Assembly (NCBI GenBank): GCA_007121115.1
Contig: SKMI01000240.1
Location: forward strand, 1-36,199
Direction: 5' to 3'
DNA length: 36,199 nt
Source: Paracoccaceae bacterium
Lineage (GTDB): Bacteria > Pseudomonadota > Alphaproteobacteria > Rhodobacterales > Rhodobacteraceae
Under the pieces are notes generated by a model, which had not been told where the DNA came from, made no database searches, and saw only the letters and a list, made by a program, of their open reading frames with translations. Shown here in pieces: positions 10,018 to 17,655 of the stretch (position 1 is the first letter of the stretch; every line of letters begins with the position of its first letter). A program made the translations under genes and the position numbers.

Positions 10018-11103
10018 TCAGTCCGCTTCGGCCAGCGTCTTGGCCTGACCGATCCAGTCGTCGCGCGCGATCCGGCCCTTGAAGTTCAGCTGGTCATCGA
10101 CCCAGGTGATTTCTTCTTCGGTCCACGCCGCGATCTGCCAGTAGTGGAACACCCCCATGGCGTTCAGCTTCTGCTCCAGCACCGGGCCGACCCCGCCGAT
10201 CTTCTGCAGGTCATCCGCCGCACCCTTGGCTTCGGTCAGCATCTCGGGCTTGCGGCCTTCGGGGGCGGCCTTGGCGGTGGCCTCGGGCTTTGCGGCGGGT
10301 TTGGCGGGGGCCTCATCCTTGGTGGAGCCGGTTTCGTCGATCACCGAAGCCAGGCCGGGCTTCGGCTTGACCTTGCGCGCGGGTTCGCGCTTGCCGGCGG
10401 GCTTGTCCTGCCAGGGCGTGACCAGTTCCAGTTCGGTGCCGTCGATACGCTTGATAGTGTCCTGTTGCGCCGCCGCAAGGGCGACCGAGGCATTCTGCGC
10501 CTCGCCCGTGAACTCGGTCAGCGAGGTCAGGTTGTCCTTGGGCTCCGAGGCAAAGCGCCCGTTCTGCGGCCCCGGCGCGGGGACCTTGCCCGCGGCCAGA
10601 TCGTCGATGATCTGCGCCAGCCGCTCGGCGGTCAGATCCTCGTAATAGTCCTTGCCGATCTGGGCCATGGGCGCGTTGGCGCAGGCGCCAAGGCATTCGA
10701 CCTCTTCCCAGGAAAACCGGCCATCGTTGGACAGCATGTGCGGGCGCTTGGCGATCTTGTCCTTGCAGACGGCCACCAGATCCTCGGCCCCGCAGATCAT
10801 GCAGGACGTGGTCCCGCAGACCTGGATATGCGCAACAGACCCAACGGGTTGCAGCTGGAACATGAAGTAGAAGGTCGCCACCTCCAGCACGCGGATATAG
10901 GCCATGTCCAGCATGTCGGCGATGTGTTCGATCGCCGGGCGGGTCAGCCAGCCCTCCTGCTCCTGCGCGCGCCACAAAAGCGCGATCACCGCGCTGGCCT
11001 GACGGCCCTCGGGGTATTTCGTCATCTCCGCTTCCGCCCAGGCCTGGTTGGCGGGGGTGAAGGCGAAGCTTTCGGGTTGGTCCGGGTGCAGGCGGCGTAG
11101 CAT
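10018..11103 (-). CDS. nuoE: NADH-quinone oxidoreductase subunit E with C-terminal extension
   Basis: 2Fe-2S (N1a) subunit of the NADH module. Cluster ligands are visible as Cys96, 101, 137 and 141 (CGTTSC and CLGAC). At 361 residues it is about twice the length of short NuoE proteins. The extra part is a Pro/Ala/Lys-rich linker (about 200-290), then a compact domain (295-361) containing LQKIGGVGPVLEQKL, FHYWQIAAWTEEEITWVDD and KGRIARDDWIGQAK. This resembles the helix-hairpin-helix extension seen on some alphaproteobacterial L21 ribosomal proteins. The ATG overlaps the nuoD stop (TGATG). Confidence 0.96.
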   Translation of the reverse strand: MLRRLHPDQPESFAFTPANQAWAEAEMTKYPEGRQASAVIALLWRAQEQEGWLTRPAIEHIADMLDMAYIRVLEVATFYFMFQLQPVGSVAHIQVCGTTSCMICGAEDLVAVCKDKIAKRPHMLSNDGRFSWEEVECLGACANAPMAQIGKDYYEDLTAERLAQIIDDLAAGKVPAPGPQNGRFASEPKDNLTSLTEFTGEAQNASVALAAAQQDTIKRIDGTELELVTPWQDKPAGKREPARKVKPKPGLASVIDETGSTKDEAPAKPAAKPEATAKAAPEGRKPEMLTEAKGAADDLQKIGGVGPVLEQKLNAMGVFHYWQIAAWTEEEITWVDDQLNFKGRIARDDWIGQAKTLAEAD

Positions 11104-12326
11104 CAGCGATCAATCTCCCCGAACACCACGTCCATCGTGCCGATGATGGCGGCCACATCGGCCAGCATGTGACCCTTGCAGACGTGGTCCATGCTCTGCA
11201 GGTGCAGATACCCCGGCGCGCGGATCTTGGCGCGATAGGGCTGGTTGGTGCCGTCGGCGACCAGATAGACGCCGAATTCGCCCTTCGGCGCCTCCACGGC
11301 GGCATAGACCTCGCCCGCCGGGACGTGGAAGCCTTCGGTGTAGAGCTTGAAGTGATGGATCAGCGCTTCCATGCTGGTCTTCATCTCGGCGCGGTCGGGC
11401 GGGCCGATCTTGCCGCGCGCCAGCACATCGCCCTGCCCTTCGGGCGCGCGCAGCTTTTCAATGGCTTGCAGCATGATCTTCGTGCTTTCGCGCATCTCGG
11501 CCATACGGCACAGGTAGCGGTCGTAGCAGTCGCCGTTCTTGCCCACGGGGATCTTGAAGTCGAACTCGTCATAGCATTCGTAAGGCTGCGCGCGCCGCAG
11601 GTCCCAGGCAAGGCCCGAGCCACGCACCATCACCCCCGAATAGCCCCAGTCCAGGATCTCCTGTTCGGAAATCACCCCGATATCGGCGTTACGCTGCTTG
11701 AAGATGCGGTTTTCCGTCAGCAGCGTGTCGATATCGTCCAGCAGTTTCGGGAAGGCGTGGCACCATTCCTCGATATCGTCCAGCAACGCGGGCGGCAGGT
11801 CCTGATGCACGCCGCCGGGCCGGAAATAGGCCGCATGGAGCCGCGCCCCGCAGGCGCGCTCGTAGAAGATCATCAGCTTCTCGCGCTCCTCGAACCCCCA
11901 GAGCGGCGGGGTCAGGGCGCCCACGTCCATCGCCTGCGTGGTCACGTTCAGCAGGTGGCTGAGAATGCGCCCGATCTCGGAATAGAGCACCCGGATCAGC
12001 GAGCCCCGGCGCGGCACCTCCACCCCGGTCAGCTTCTCGATGGCCAGGCACCAGGCGTGCTCCTGGTTCATCGGCGCCACATAATCCAGCCGGTCGAAAT
12101 AGGGCAGGTTCTGCAGGTAGGTGCGGCTTTCCATCAGCTTCTCGGTGCCGCGATGCAACAGCCCGATATGCGGGTCGCAGCGCTCCACGATCTCGCCGTC
12201 AAGCTCCAGCACCAGCCGCAAAACCCCATGCGCGGCAGGGTGTTGCGGGCCGAAGTTCAGGTTGAAGTTGCGGATCTGCTGCTCGCCCGTCTGGACGTCC
12301 TCGAACCCTTTGGCGCCGTCCATCAT
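11103..12326 (-). CDS. nuoD: NADH-quinone oxidoreductase subunit D
   Basis: 49-kDa-type peripheral subunit lining the quinone cavity, 407 residues. GPQHPAAHGVLRLVLELDGE is at 26-45, with the conserved His29 and His33. IGLLHRGTEKLME and PGGVHQDLP are also typical, and the protein ends in VFGEIDR. The ATG at 12324-12326 overlaps the nuoC stop in an ATGA arrangement; an immediately following second ATG could also serve. Confidence 0.97.
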   Translation of the reverse strand: MMDGAKGFEDVQTGEQQIRNFNLNFGPQHPAAHGVLRLVLELDGEIVERCDPHIGLLHRGTEKLMESRTYLQNLPYFDRLDYVAPMNQEHAWCLAIEKLTGVEVPRRGSLIRVLYSEIGRILSHLLNVTTQAMDVGALTPPLWGFEEREKLMIFYERACGARLHAAYFRPGGVHQDLPPALLDDIEEWCHAFPKLLDDIDTLLTENRIFKQRNADIGVISEQEILDWGYSGVMVRGSGLAWDLRRAQPYECYDEFDFKIPVGKNGDCYDRYLCRMAEMRESTKIMLQAIEKLRAPEGQGDVLARGKIGPPDRAEMKTSMEALIHHFKLYTEGFHVPAGEVYAAVEAPKGEFGVYLVADGTNQPYRAKIRAPGYLHLQSMDHVCKGHMLADVAAIIGTMDVVFGEIDR

Positions 12327-12958
12327 TTCGAAGCCTCCTTCGGCTTTTCATCCCCCGGGAGCACGTAGTTCGCGCCCTCCCAGGGAGACATGAAATCGAA
12401 CTGGCGGTATTCCTGCACCAGCTTCACCGGCTCATAGACCACGCGCTTGAGGGCCTCGTCATAGCGGACCTCGGTATAGCCGGTGGTAGGGAAATCCTTG
12501 CGCAGCGGGAAGCCGCGGAACCCGTAGTCGGTCAGGATGCGCCGCAGGTCCGGGTGCCCCGAAAACAGGATGCCGAACATATCGAAGACCTCGCGCTCGA
12601 ACCAGTTGGCCGAGGGGTGCAGCGGCGTGATCGAGGGCACCATGGCGTCCTCGGCCACCGGCACCTTCACGCGGACGCGGTGGTTCTGATACATCGACAG
12701 CAAGTGATAGACGACATCGAACCGGTTGCGCCGCTCGGGGTAGTCTACGGCGGTGATGTCCACTAGCGTGGAAAACCGGCAATTCGGGTCCATCTGCAAG
12801 AACCGGATGAAGCCGAAAAGGTCCCCCAGCCCCACGGTCACGGTCAGTTCGCCATGGGTCATCACGTGGTCGCGCAGGACTTCGGGCTGACGCTGCGCCA
12901 GATGCTCTGCAAGCTCGGCCAGCGCCTCGGTCATGGCTTCGGTGTGGGCTTCGGTCAT
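12323..12958 (-). CDS. nuoC: NADH-quinone oxidoreductase subunit C
   Basis: 30-kDa-type peripheral subunit bridging NuoB and NuoD, 211 residues. The family signature appears as HPSANWFEREVFDMFGILF followed by HPDLRRILTDYGFRG. An AAGGAG ribosome site lies 8 bases before the ATG at 12956-12958. An in-frame Met9 exists but has no better ribosome site. It ends in an overlap with nuoD. Confidence 0.97.
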   Translation of the reverse strand: MTEAHTEAMTEALAELAEHLAQRQPEVLRDHVMTHGELTVTVGLGDLFGFIRFLQMDPNCRFSTLVDITAVDYPERRNRFDVVYHLLSMYQNHRVRVKVPVAEDAMVPSITPLHPSANWFEREVFDMFGILFSGHPDLRRILTDYGFRGFPLRKDFPTTGYTEVRYDEALKRVVYEPVKLVQEYRQFDFMSPWEGANYVLPGDEKPKEASK

Positions 12959-12970
12959 GCCATGCTCTCC

Positions 12971-13504
12971 TTACCGGACCAGCGTGCCGGTGCGGCGAAT
13001 CTTGCGCTGAAGCTGGAGGATGCCGTAAAGCAGCGCTTCGGCCGTCGGCGGGCAGCCCGGAACGTAGATGTCCACCGGCACGATCCGGTCACAGCCGCGC
13101 ACCACGGAATAGCTGTAGTGGTAGTAGCCGCCGCCATTGGCGCAGGAGCCCATGGAGATCACGTAGCGCGGCTCGGGCATCTGGTCGTAGACCTTGCGCA
13201 GCGCCGGCGCCATCTTGTTCGTCAGCGTGCCGGCGACGATCATCAGGTCCGACTGGCGGGGCGAGGCGCGCGGCGCGGTGCCGAAGCGCTCCACGTCGTA
13301 GCGCGGCATGGAGGTGTGCATCATCTCGACCGCGCAGCAGGCCAGCCCGAAGGTCATCCAGTGCAGCGAGCCGTTGCGCGCCCAGTTGATGATATCCTCG
13401 GTCGCGGTCAGCAGGAAACCCTTGTCCTGCAACTCGCGGTTCAGGTCCTGCGTGGCGACCTCACGGTCGGCGCCAGCGGTGTTCACGCTCGTGCTCACTC
13501 CCAT
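12971..13504 (-). CDS. nuoB: NADH-quinone oxidoreductase subunit B
   Basis: Subunit carrying the terminal 4Fe-4S cluster N2, the donor to quinone. From the ATG at 13502-13504 it has 177 residues with cluster ligands Cys56, 57 (LACCAVEMMH), Cys121 (MGSCANGG) and Cys151 (VPGCPPTAE). I chose this start because AAGGAG lies 7-8 bases before it; the upstream in-frame ATG at 13523-13525 would place that ribosome site inside the gene. The start overlaps the last codons of nuoA. Confidence 0.96.
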   Translation of the reverse strand: MGVSTSVNTAGADREVATQDLNRELQDKGFLLTATEDIINWARNGSLHWMTFGLACCAVEMMHTSMPRYDVERFGTAPRASPRQSDLMIVAGTLTNKMAPALRKVYDQMPEPRYVISMGSCANGGGYYHYSYSVVRGCDRIVPVDIYVPGCPPTAEALLYGILQLQRKIRRTGTLVR

Positions 13505-13860
13505 TCCAGCGCTCCTTTCTTCCATTCATAGGCGAAGCCCACGGTGAGGATGGCCAGGAACACCATCATTGACCAGAAGGCGGTCATGCTCATCTCGCCA
13601 AAGGCCACGGCCCAGGGGAAGAGGAAGGCGATTTCCAGGTCGAAGATGATGAACAGGATCGCCACCAGATAGAAGCGCACATCGAATTTCATCCGCGCGT
13701 CGTCGAAGGCGTTGAACCCGCATTCATAGGCCGAGACCTTTTCCGGGTCCGGGTTGCGCACGGCGATGATGATGGCCGACAGGAGCAGCACCAGCCCCAG
13801 CCCGACGGCAATGCCGAGGAAAATCAGGATCGGCAGATAAGACCTGAGCAGTTCTTCCAA
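13495..13860 (-). CDS. nuoA: NADH-quinone oxidoreductase subunit A (TTG start)
   Basis: Membrane subunit at the arm junction, with three predicted helices and 121 residues. The hallmark KVSAYECGFNAFDDARMKF includes the conserved loop Cys, followed by FYLVAILFIIFDLEIAFLFPW. I place the start at a TTG (13858-13860): AAGGAGG lies 5 bases upstream and the product begins MEELLRSYLPILIFLG, as expected. A longer frame reaching 13941 would run through the likely promoter. It is the first gene of the complex I operon. Confidence 0.93.
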   Translation of the reverse strand: MEELLRSYLPILIFLGIAVGLGLVLLLSAIIIAVRNPDPEKVSAYECGFNAFDDARMKFDVRFYLVAILFIIFDLEIAFLFPWAVAFGEMSMTAFWSMMVFLAILTVGFAYEWKKGALEWE

Positions 13861-13912
13861 GGCGGCCTCCTTCGGCGCTTCGCCGCAGTACGGCATGGCT
13901 TCGTCTGTGACT

Positions 13913-13941
13913 GATCTACTCTCACCCCTCGGTCCGGTCAA
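13913..13941 (-). promoter_or_regulatory. Probable promoter of the nuo operon
   Basis: On the minus strand TTGACC (13936-13941) and TAGATC (13913-13918) are separated by 17 bases, a good sigma70-type arrangement. Transcription would start near 13906 and leave a leader of about 45 bases before the nuoA TTG. Only the match and spacing support it; no start site is known. Confidence 0.5.
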
Positions 13942-14027
13942 CTCGGACAGGGGGGGAATCGGCGCAATCCAGGGGATTGTGTTCCGTGGTATACCGTCGC
14001 AGCCCGCGCGCTGCCCGACGAAACGGC

Positions 14028-14049
14028 AGCCTGCCTGCCCCTGCAGGCT
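14028..14049 (-). terminator. Weak hairpin after hisD
   Basis: Perfect 7-bp stem AGCCTGC/GCAGGCT with an 8-base loop, 10 bases beyond the hisD stop. On the minus strand it is followed by GCCGTTTCG, a poor T tract, so termination would be weak. It could partly insulate hisD from the nuo promoter. Confidence 0.3.
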
Positions 14050-14058
14050 CCGCTGCGC

Positions 14059-15363
14059 TCAGCCCCGGTTCAGCCGATCCAGACGCGCGCGGATGCTCAG
14101 CCCGTGCGCTTCCAGGCTTTCGGATTGCGCCAGCCGCTCGCCCGCGGGGCCGATGGCGGCCAGCGCTTCGGGGGTCATGCGGGCGATGGTGGTGCGTTTG
14201 AGGAAATCCAGCACCGACAGCCCGCTGGAAAACCGCGCCGAACGCGCCGTGGGCAGCACATGGTTCGGCCCGCCGATGTAGTCGCCCACCGCCTCGGGCG
14301 TCAAGGGGCCCAGGAAAACGGCGCCCGCGTGGCGGATGCGGGTCAGCAGCGCCTCGGGGTCGGCGACGCAAAGCTCCAGGTGCTCGGGCGCGATCCGGTC
14401 GGAAAGTGCCGCCGCCTGCGTCAGCGTGTCCACCACGATCACCGCGCCGAAGTCGCGCCAGCTTGCCCCGGCGATGGCGCGACGCTCCAGCGTTTCCAGC
14501 CGTTTTTCGACCGCCGCCGCAACCTTTTGACCGAAACCGGCATCGGTGGTGATCAACAGCGCCTGCGCGCTTTCGTCATGCTCGGCCTGGGACAAAAGGT
14601 CCAGCGCGATCCAGTCGGGGTCATTGTCGGCATCGGCAATGATCAGAATCTCGGACGGCCCGGCGATCATGTCGATGCCCACGCGCCCGAACACCCGGCG
14701 CTTGGCGGCGGCGACATAGGCGTTGCCCGGCCCTGTGATCTTGTCCACCGGGGGGATGGTTTCGGTTCCATAGGCCAGCGCCGCAATCGCCTGCGCGCCG
14801 CCGATGCGCCAGACGGTGTCAACGCCCGCAAGCCGTGCGGCCAGCAGCACCAGCGGATTCACCACGCCCTCCGGCGTGGGACAGGCGATTTCCAGCCGCT
14901 CCACCCCGGCCACGCGCGCCGGGATGGCATTCATCAACACCGAGGACGGGTAGCTGGCCAGCCCGCCGGGCACATAGAGCCCCGCCGCCCCGACCGCCGA
15001 CCAGCGCCAGCCCAGATCGGCGCCGGTGGCGTCGGTCCAGCGGGCGTCGGCGGGCATCTGGCGCTCATGATAGGCACGGATGCGCTCGGCCGCCAGTTCC
15101 AGCGCGGCGCGATCCTCGGGCGGGACGCGGGCGCAATGCTCCTCGATCTCCTCGACGGAAAATGCCAGCGTCTCGGGCGTCAGGTCCAGCCGGTCGAAGC
15201 GCGCGGTCAGTTCGATCAGCGCCGCATCGCCGCGCGCACGCACATCGGCGATGATCGCGGCCACCGCGTCATCCACATCCGGCGCATCCTCGCGCTTGGC
15301 GGACAGCAGCGCTGCGAAATTGGCCTCGAACCCCGGGCCGGCGGCGTTCAGGAATTGCGGCAT
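14059..15363 (-). CDS. hisD: Histidinol dehydrogenase
   Basis: Catalyses the last two steps of histidine synthesis, oxidising histidinol to histidine with NAD; a zinc enzyme of the cytoplasm. The protein has 434 residues, the family length. Visible hallmarks are KITGPGNAYVAAAKRRVFG, VGIDMIAGPSEILIIAD, the LSQAEHDESAQALLIT region, and near the C-terminus GPNHVLPT, which contains a zinc-ligand His. It starts immediately after the DUF2948 gene stop (no gap), so the two are coupled. Confidence 0.97.
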   Translation of the reverse strand: MPQFLNAAGPGFEANFAALLSAKREDAPDVDDAVAAIIADVRARGDAALIELTARFDRLDLTPETLAFSVEEIEEHCARVPPEDRAALELAAERIRAYHERQMPADARWTDATGADLGWRWSAVGAAGLYVPGGLASYPSSVLMNAIPARVAGVERLEIACPTPEGVVNPLVLLAARLAGVDTVWRIGGAQAIAALAYGTETIPPVDKITGPGNAYVAAAKRRVFGRVGIDMIAGPSEILIIADADNDPDWIALDLLSQAEHDESAQALLITTDAGFGQKVAAAVEKRLETLERRAIAGASWRDFGAVIVVDTLTQAAALSDRIAPEHLELCVADPEALLTRIRHAGAVFLGPLTPEAVGDYIGGPNHVLPTARSARFSSGLSVLDFLKRTTIARMTPEALAAIGPAGERLAQSESLEAHGLSIRARLDRLNRG

Positions 15364-15837
15364 TCAGGTGTCTCCGTCATCGAGCGGGTGCGAAGGCACC
15401 TTCCCCGAGGGCGCCACATAGGGCCGCGTCACGTCGCGCAAGGCCAGGTCCACGCATTCCACCGACAGCCGCACCGCCCCGTCGCCCGCCAGCAGCAGGT
15501 CCAGCGTGCCAGTACCATCCTCGCCGGGCGTGAATTCCAGCGACAGGAGCGACAGCACCGTGTCCCGCTCCGACAGGTCCAGGCCCTGCGTGGCCGCGGC
15601 CATCACATCATTGACGATCAAGAGACTCTGCACCCGCTCCGGCGGGCGGGCGGTGCGCTCCCAGCGGAAACGGTTCAAGAGCACCGCGAAGCGGCGGCGG
15701 CGGCGGTCGAATGTCATCTCGGTCACCGGGAACACCGAATCCTGCACCAGCGCGGCGATCACCTTCAGATCCTCGGCATCCAGCGCGCGCAGGCGCACGG
15801 GGGCCTCACCGGCGTCTTCAAACCGTGCATCCGCCAT
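15364..15837 (-). CDS. DUF2948 family protein
   Basis: Protein of 157 residues with no signal peptide or membrane segment. It begins with LRALDAEDLKVIAALVQDSV, then EMTFDRRRRRFAVLLNRFRWE, which fits DUF2948, a family of unknown function typically encoded between murA and hisD in alphaproteobacteria. That same placement is seen here, 3 bases after murA and abutting hisD. Family assignment is from memory of sequence and gene order; the function is unknown. Confidence 0.85.
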   Translation of the reverse strand: MADARFEDAGEAPVRLRALDAEDLKVIAALVQDSVFPVTEMTFDRRRRRFAVLLNRFRWERTARPPERVQSLLIVNDVMAAATQGLDLSERDTVLSLLSLEFTPGEDGTGTLDLLLAGDGAVRLSVECVDLALRDVTRPYVAPSGKVPSHPLDDGDT

Positions 15838-15840
15838 GGC

Positions 15841-17106
15841 CTAGCCCCTCACCCGTTCGACCCGCGCGCCACAGCCGCGCAGCTTTTCCTCGATCCGCTC
15901 ATAGCCCCGGTCCAGGTGATAGACACGGCTGAGCAAGGTTTCGCCCTCGGCCGCGAGGCCAGCCAGGATCAACGAGACCGAGGCGCGCAGATCCGTCGCC
16001 ATCACCGGCGCGCCGCGCAGCCGCTCGACCCCGGTGACCGTGGCGGTGCCGCCGTGCACCTCTATCTGCGCGCCCATGCGCAGGAGTTCGGGCGCGTGCA
16101 TGAAGCGGTTCTCGAATATGCGTTCCTCCAGCACCGCCGTCCCGTCGGCGATGCACATCAGCGCCATGAACTGCGCCTGCAGGTCGGTGGGAAAGCCGGG
16201 GAAGGGTTCGGTCACCACATTGGCGGCGCGCACCCGGTCATTGGTGCGGGTGACACGCAGGCCGCGCTCGGTCTCGGTCACTTCGACCCCGGTTTCCGCC
16301 AGCTTGTCCACGAAGGCCTGCACCAGATCCAGCCGCCCGCCCAGGCATTCCACCGACCCGCCCGCGATGGCGGGGGCCAGCATGAAGGTGCCGAGTTCGA
16401 TCCGGTCGGCGACCACCGGATGCGTCGCGCTGTCCAGCGCGTCCACCCCCTCGATGGTGATGGTCGAGGTCCCCTCGCCTTCGATCCGCGCGCCCATCCG
16501 GCGCAGGCAGTGCGCAAGGTCCACGATCTCGGGCTCGCGCGCGGCGTTCTTCAGCACCGTTGTCCCGCGCGCGAGCGTCGCCGCCATGAGCGCGTTTTCC
16601 GTGGCGCCGACCGAAACCAGCGGGAATTCGAACGTGGCGCCTCTCAGCCCGCCCGGCGCGCGGGCGTGGACATAGCCGTCGCGCAGGTCCAGTTCCGCAC
16701 CCATCGCCTCCAGCGCACGCAGATGCAGGTCCACGGGCCGCGCGCCGATGGCGCAGCCTCCCGGAAGCGACACCTCGGCCCGCCCGTGCCGCGCCAGCAA
16801 GGGCCCCAGCACCAGGATCGAGGCGCGCATCTTGCGCACGATGTCGTAATCGGCGCGCTCGCTGTCCAGCGCGTGACTGGACAGCGCCAGCACCTGCCCG
16901 CCCTGCAACGCGGCCACTTCAACCCCCAGCGATTCCAGCAGCGCGGTCATGGTGCGGATATCCGACAGCCGCGGCGCGTTGGTCAGCGTCAGCGGCGCGT
17001 CGGTCAGAAGTGTGGCCGGCATCAGCGCAAGGCACGCGTTCTTGGCCCCGGCAATGGGGATTTCCCCCTCCAGCGGCCCGTTGCCGGTGACGACGATCGA
17101 GTCCAT
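15841..17106 (-). CDS. murA: UDP-N-acetylglucosamine 1-carboxyvinyltransferase
   Basis: First committed step of peptidoglycan synthesis: transfers enolpyruvate from PEP to UDP-GlcNAc in the cytoplasm. The protein has 421 residues. Lys22 (AGAKNA) and the catalytic Cys118 in LPGGCAIGARPVDLHL are present; Cys here rather than Asp predicts the usual fosfomycin sensitivity. The ATG at 17104-17106 lies 12 bases after the stop of a 58-codon gene, with an AAAGG ribosome site. Confidence 0.97.
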   Translation of the reverse strand: MDSIVVTGNGPLEGEIPIAGAKNACLALMPATLLTDAPLTLTNAPRLSDIRTMTALLESLGVEVAALQGGQVLALSSHALDSERADYDIVRKMRASILVLGPLLARHGRAEVSLPGGCAIGARPVDLHLRALEAMGAELDLRDGYVHARAPGGLRGATFEFPLVSVGATENALMAATLARGTTVLKNAAREPEIVDLAHCLRRMGARIEGEGTSTITIEGVDALDSATHPVVADRIELGTFMLAPAIAGGSVECLGGRLDLVQAFVDKLAETGVEVTETERGLRVTRTNDRVRAANVVTEPFPGFPTDLQAQFMALMCIADGTAVLEERIFENRFMHAPELLRMGAQIEVHGGTATVTGVERLRGAPVMATDLRASVSLILAGLAAEGETLLSRVYHLDRGYERIEEKLRGCGARVERVRG

Positions 17107-17118
17107 GGGCGCGCCTTT

Positions 17119-17295
17119 CTAGTCCGTATCGGGGCCGTCTTTTCGGTTCGTATCAGGGGTGCCGCGCGCGGCGGCCTGCGCCTTGCGGCGCGCGATATTG
17201 GCCTTCAGCGCCGCCTTCAGCCGCGCCTTGCGCGGGTCTTCGGGCGGGCGTTTGGCTGGCGGCGCGGGCCGGTCCGGGAAGCGAGGTCCTGACAT
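17119..17295 (-). CDS. Small basic protein upstream of murA
   Basis: An ORF of 58 codons, from the ATG at 17293-17295 to TAG at 17119-17121. It has an AGGAAGG ribosome site 5 bases before the start and lies just ahead of murA in the same direction. The product is strongly basic in its middle (PRKARLKAALKANIARRKAQ), Pro-rich at the N-terminus and without hydrophobic segments. It is probably cytosolic and possibly nucleic-acid binding. I do not recognise a named family. Good ribosome site, coding-like composition and tight coupling to murA support it as real. Confidence 0.7.
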   Translation of the reverse strand: MSGPRFPDRPAPPAKRPPEDPRKARLKAALKANIARRKAQAAARGTPDTNRKDGPDTD

Positions 17296-17339
17296 GGCGC
17301 CCTTCCTAGCGCAAGCCGGAAAAACCGTCCAGATTGCGC

Positions 17340-17368
17340 TTGCATGCCCTCCGGTTTCCGACTAATCC
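17340..17368 (+). promoter_or_regulatory. Possible promoter of tRNA-Thr
   Basis: TTGCAT (17340-17345) and TAATCC (17363-17368) are 17 bases apart, which would start transcription about 10 bases before the mature tRNA. The -10 match is modest. The perfect inverted repeat AGCGCAA/TTGCGCT (17308-17314 with 17334-17340) lies just upstream, in the divergent region shared with the small basic-protein gene. Confidence 0.35.
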
Positions 17369-17384
17369 CACGCCCGGAACCGAT

Positions 17385-17459
17385 GCTGCGGTAGCTCAGT
17401 GGTAGAGCACACCCTTGGTAAGGGTGAGGCCGAGAGTTCGATCCTCTCTCGCAGCACCA
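17385..17459 (+). tRNA. tRNA-Thr (anticodon GGT)
   Basis: The full cloverleaf can be drawn: acceptor GCTGCGG with TCGCAGC (last pair G-T), D stem GCTC/GAGC, anticodon stem CACCC/GGGTG with loop TTGGTAA, variable loop AGGCC, T stem GAGAG/CTCTC with loop TTCGATC, discriminator A and encoded CCA. Anticodon GGT is at 17417-17419. It reads ACC and ACT, fitting a GC-rich genome. Confidence 0.97.
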
Positions 17460-17587
17460 TCCTTTCCCCGCCCTCGCTGATCGACGCGCGTCCCCCCTCT
17501 CCGCTACGCGTCGCGCGGCCTGACCAAGCGCATCGTGCGCGCACAGGATAATGAAACCACCGCGCCGGGCCACGCCTGCATCTTGGC

Positions 17588-17616
17588 TTCAACCTTTCCG
17601 GCGAACCCTCTAGGGT
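17588..17616 (+). promoter_or_regulatory. Possible promoter of the M32 carboxypeptidase gene
   Basis: TTCAAC (17588-17593) and TAGGGT (17611-17616) are 17 bases apart, about 40 bases before the start codon. Matches to consensus are partial. The rest of 17460-17655 shows no gene that I can support. Confidence 0.35.
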
Positions 17617-17655
17617 CGGCGCAAACGCCACTCCAAGACCCGAAAGGCCCCGCGC

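Noticed and set aside
14104..17292. Plus-strand open frame of over 1000 codons antisense to hisD, DUF2948 and murA
   Set aside because: Opposite genes with clear families explain the region. The frame is Arg/His/Gln/Gly-rich, without domains or a ribosome site, as expected for the mirror frame of GC-rich codons.
17385..17459. tRNA-Thr as integration (att) site
   Set aside because: No integrase gene and no repeat of the tRNA 3' end was noticed nearby.
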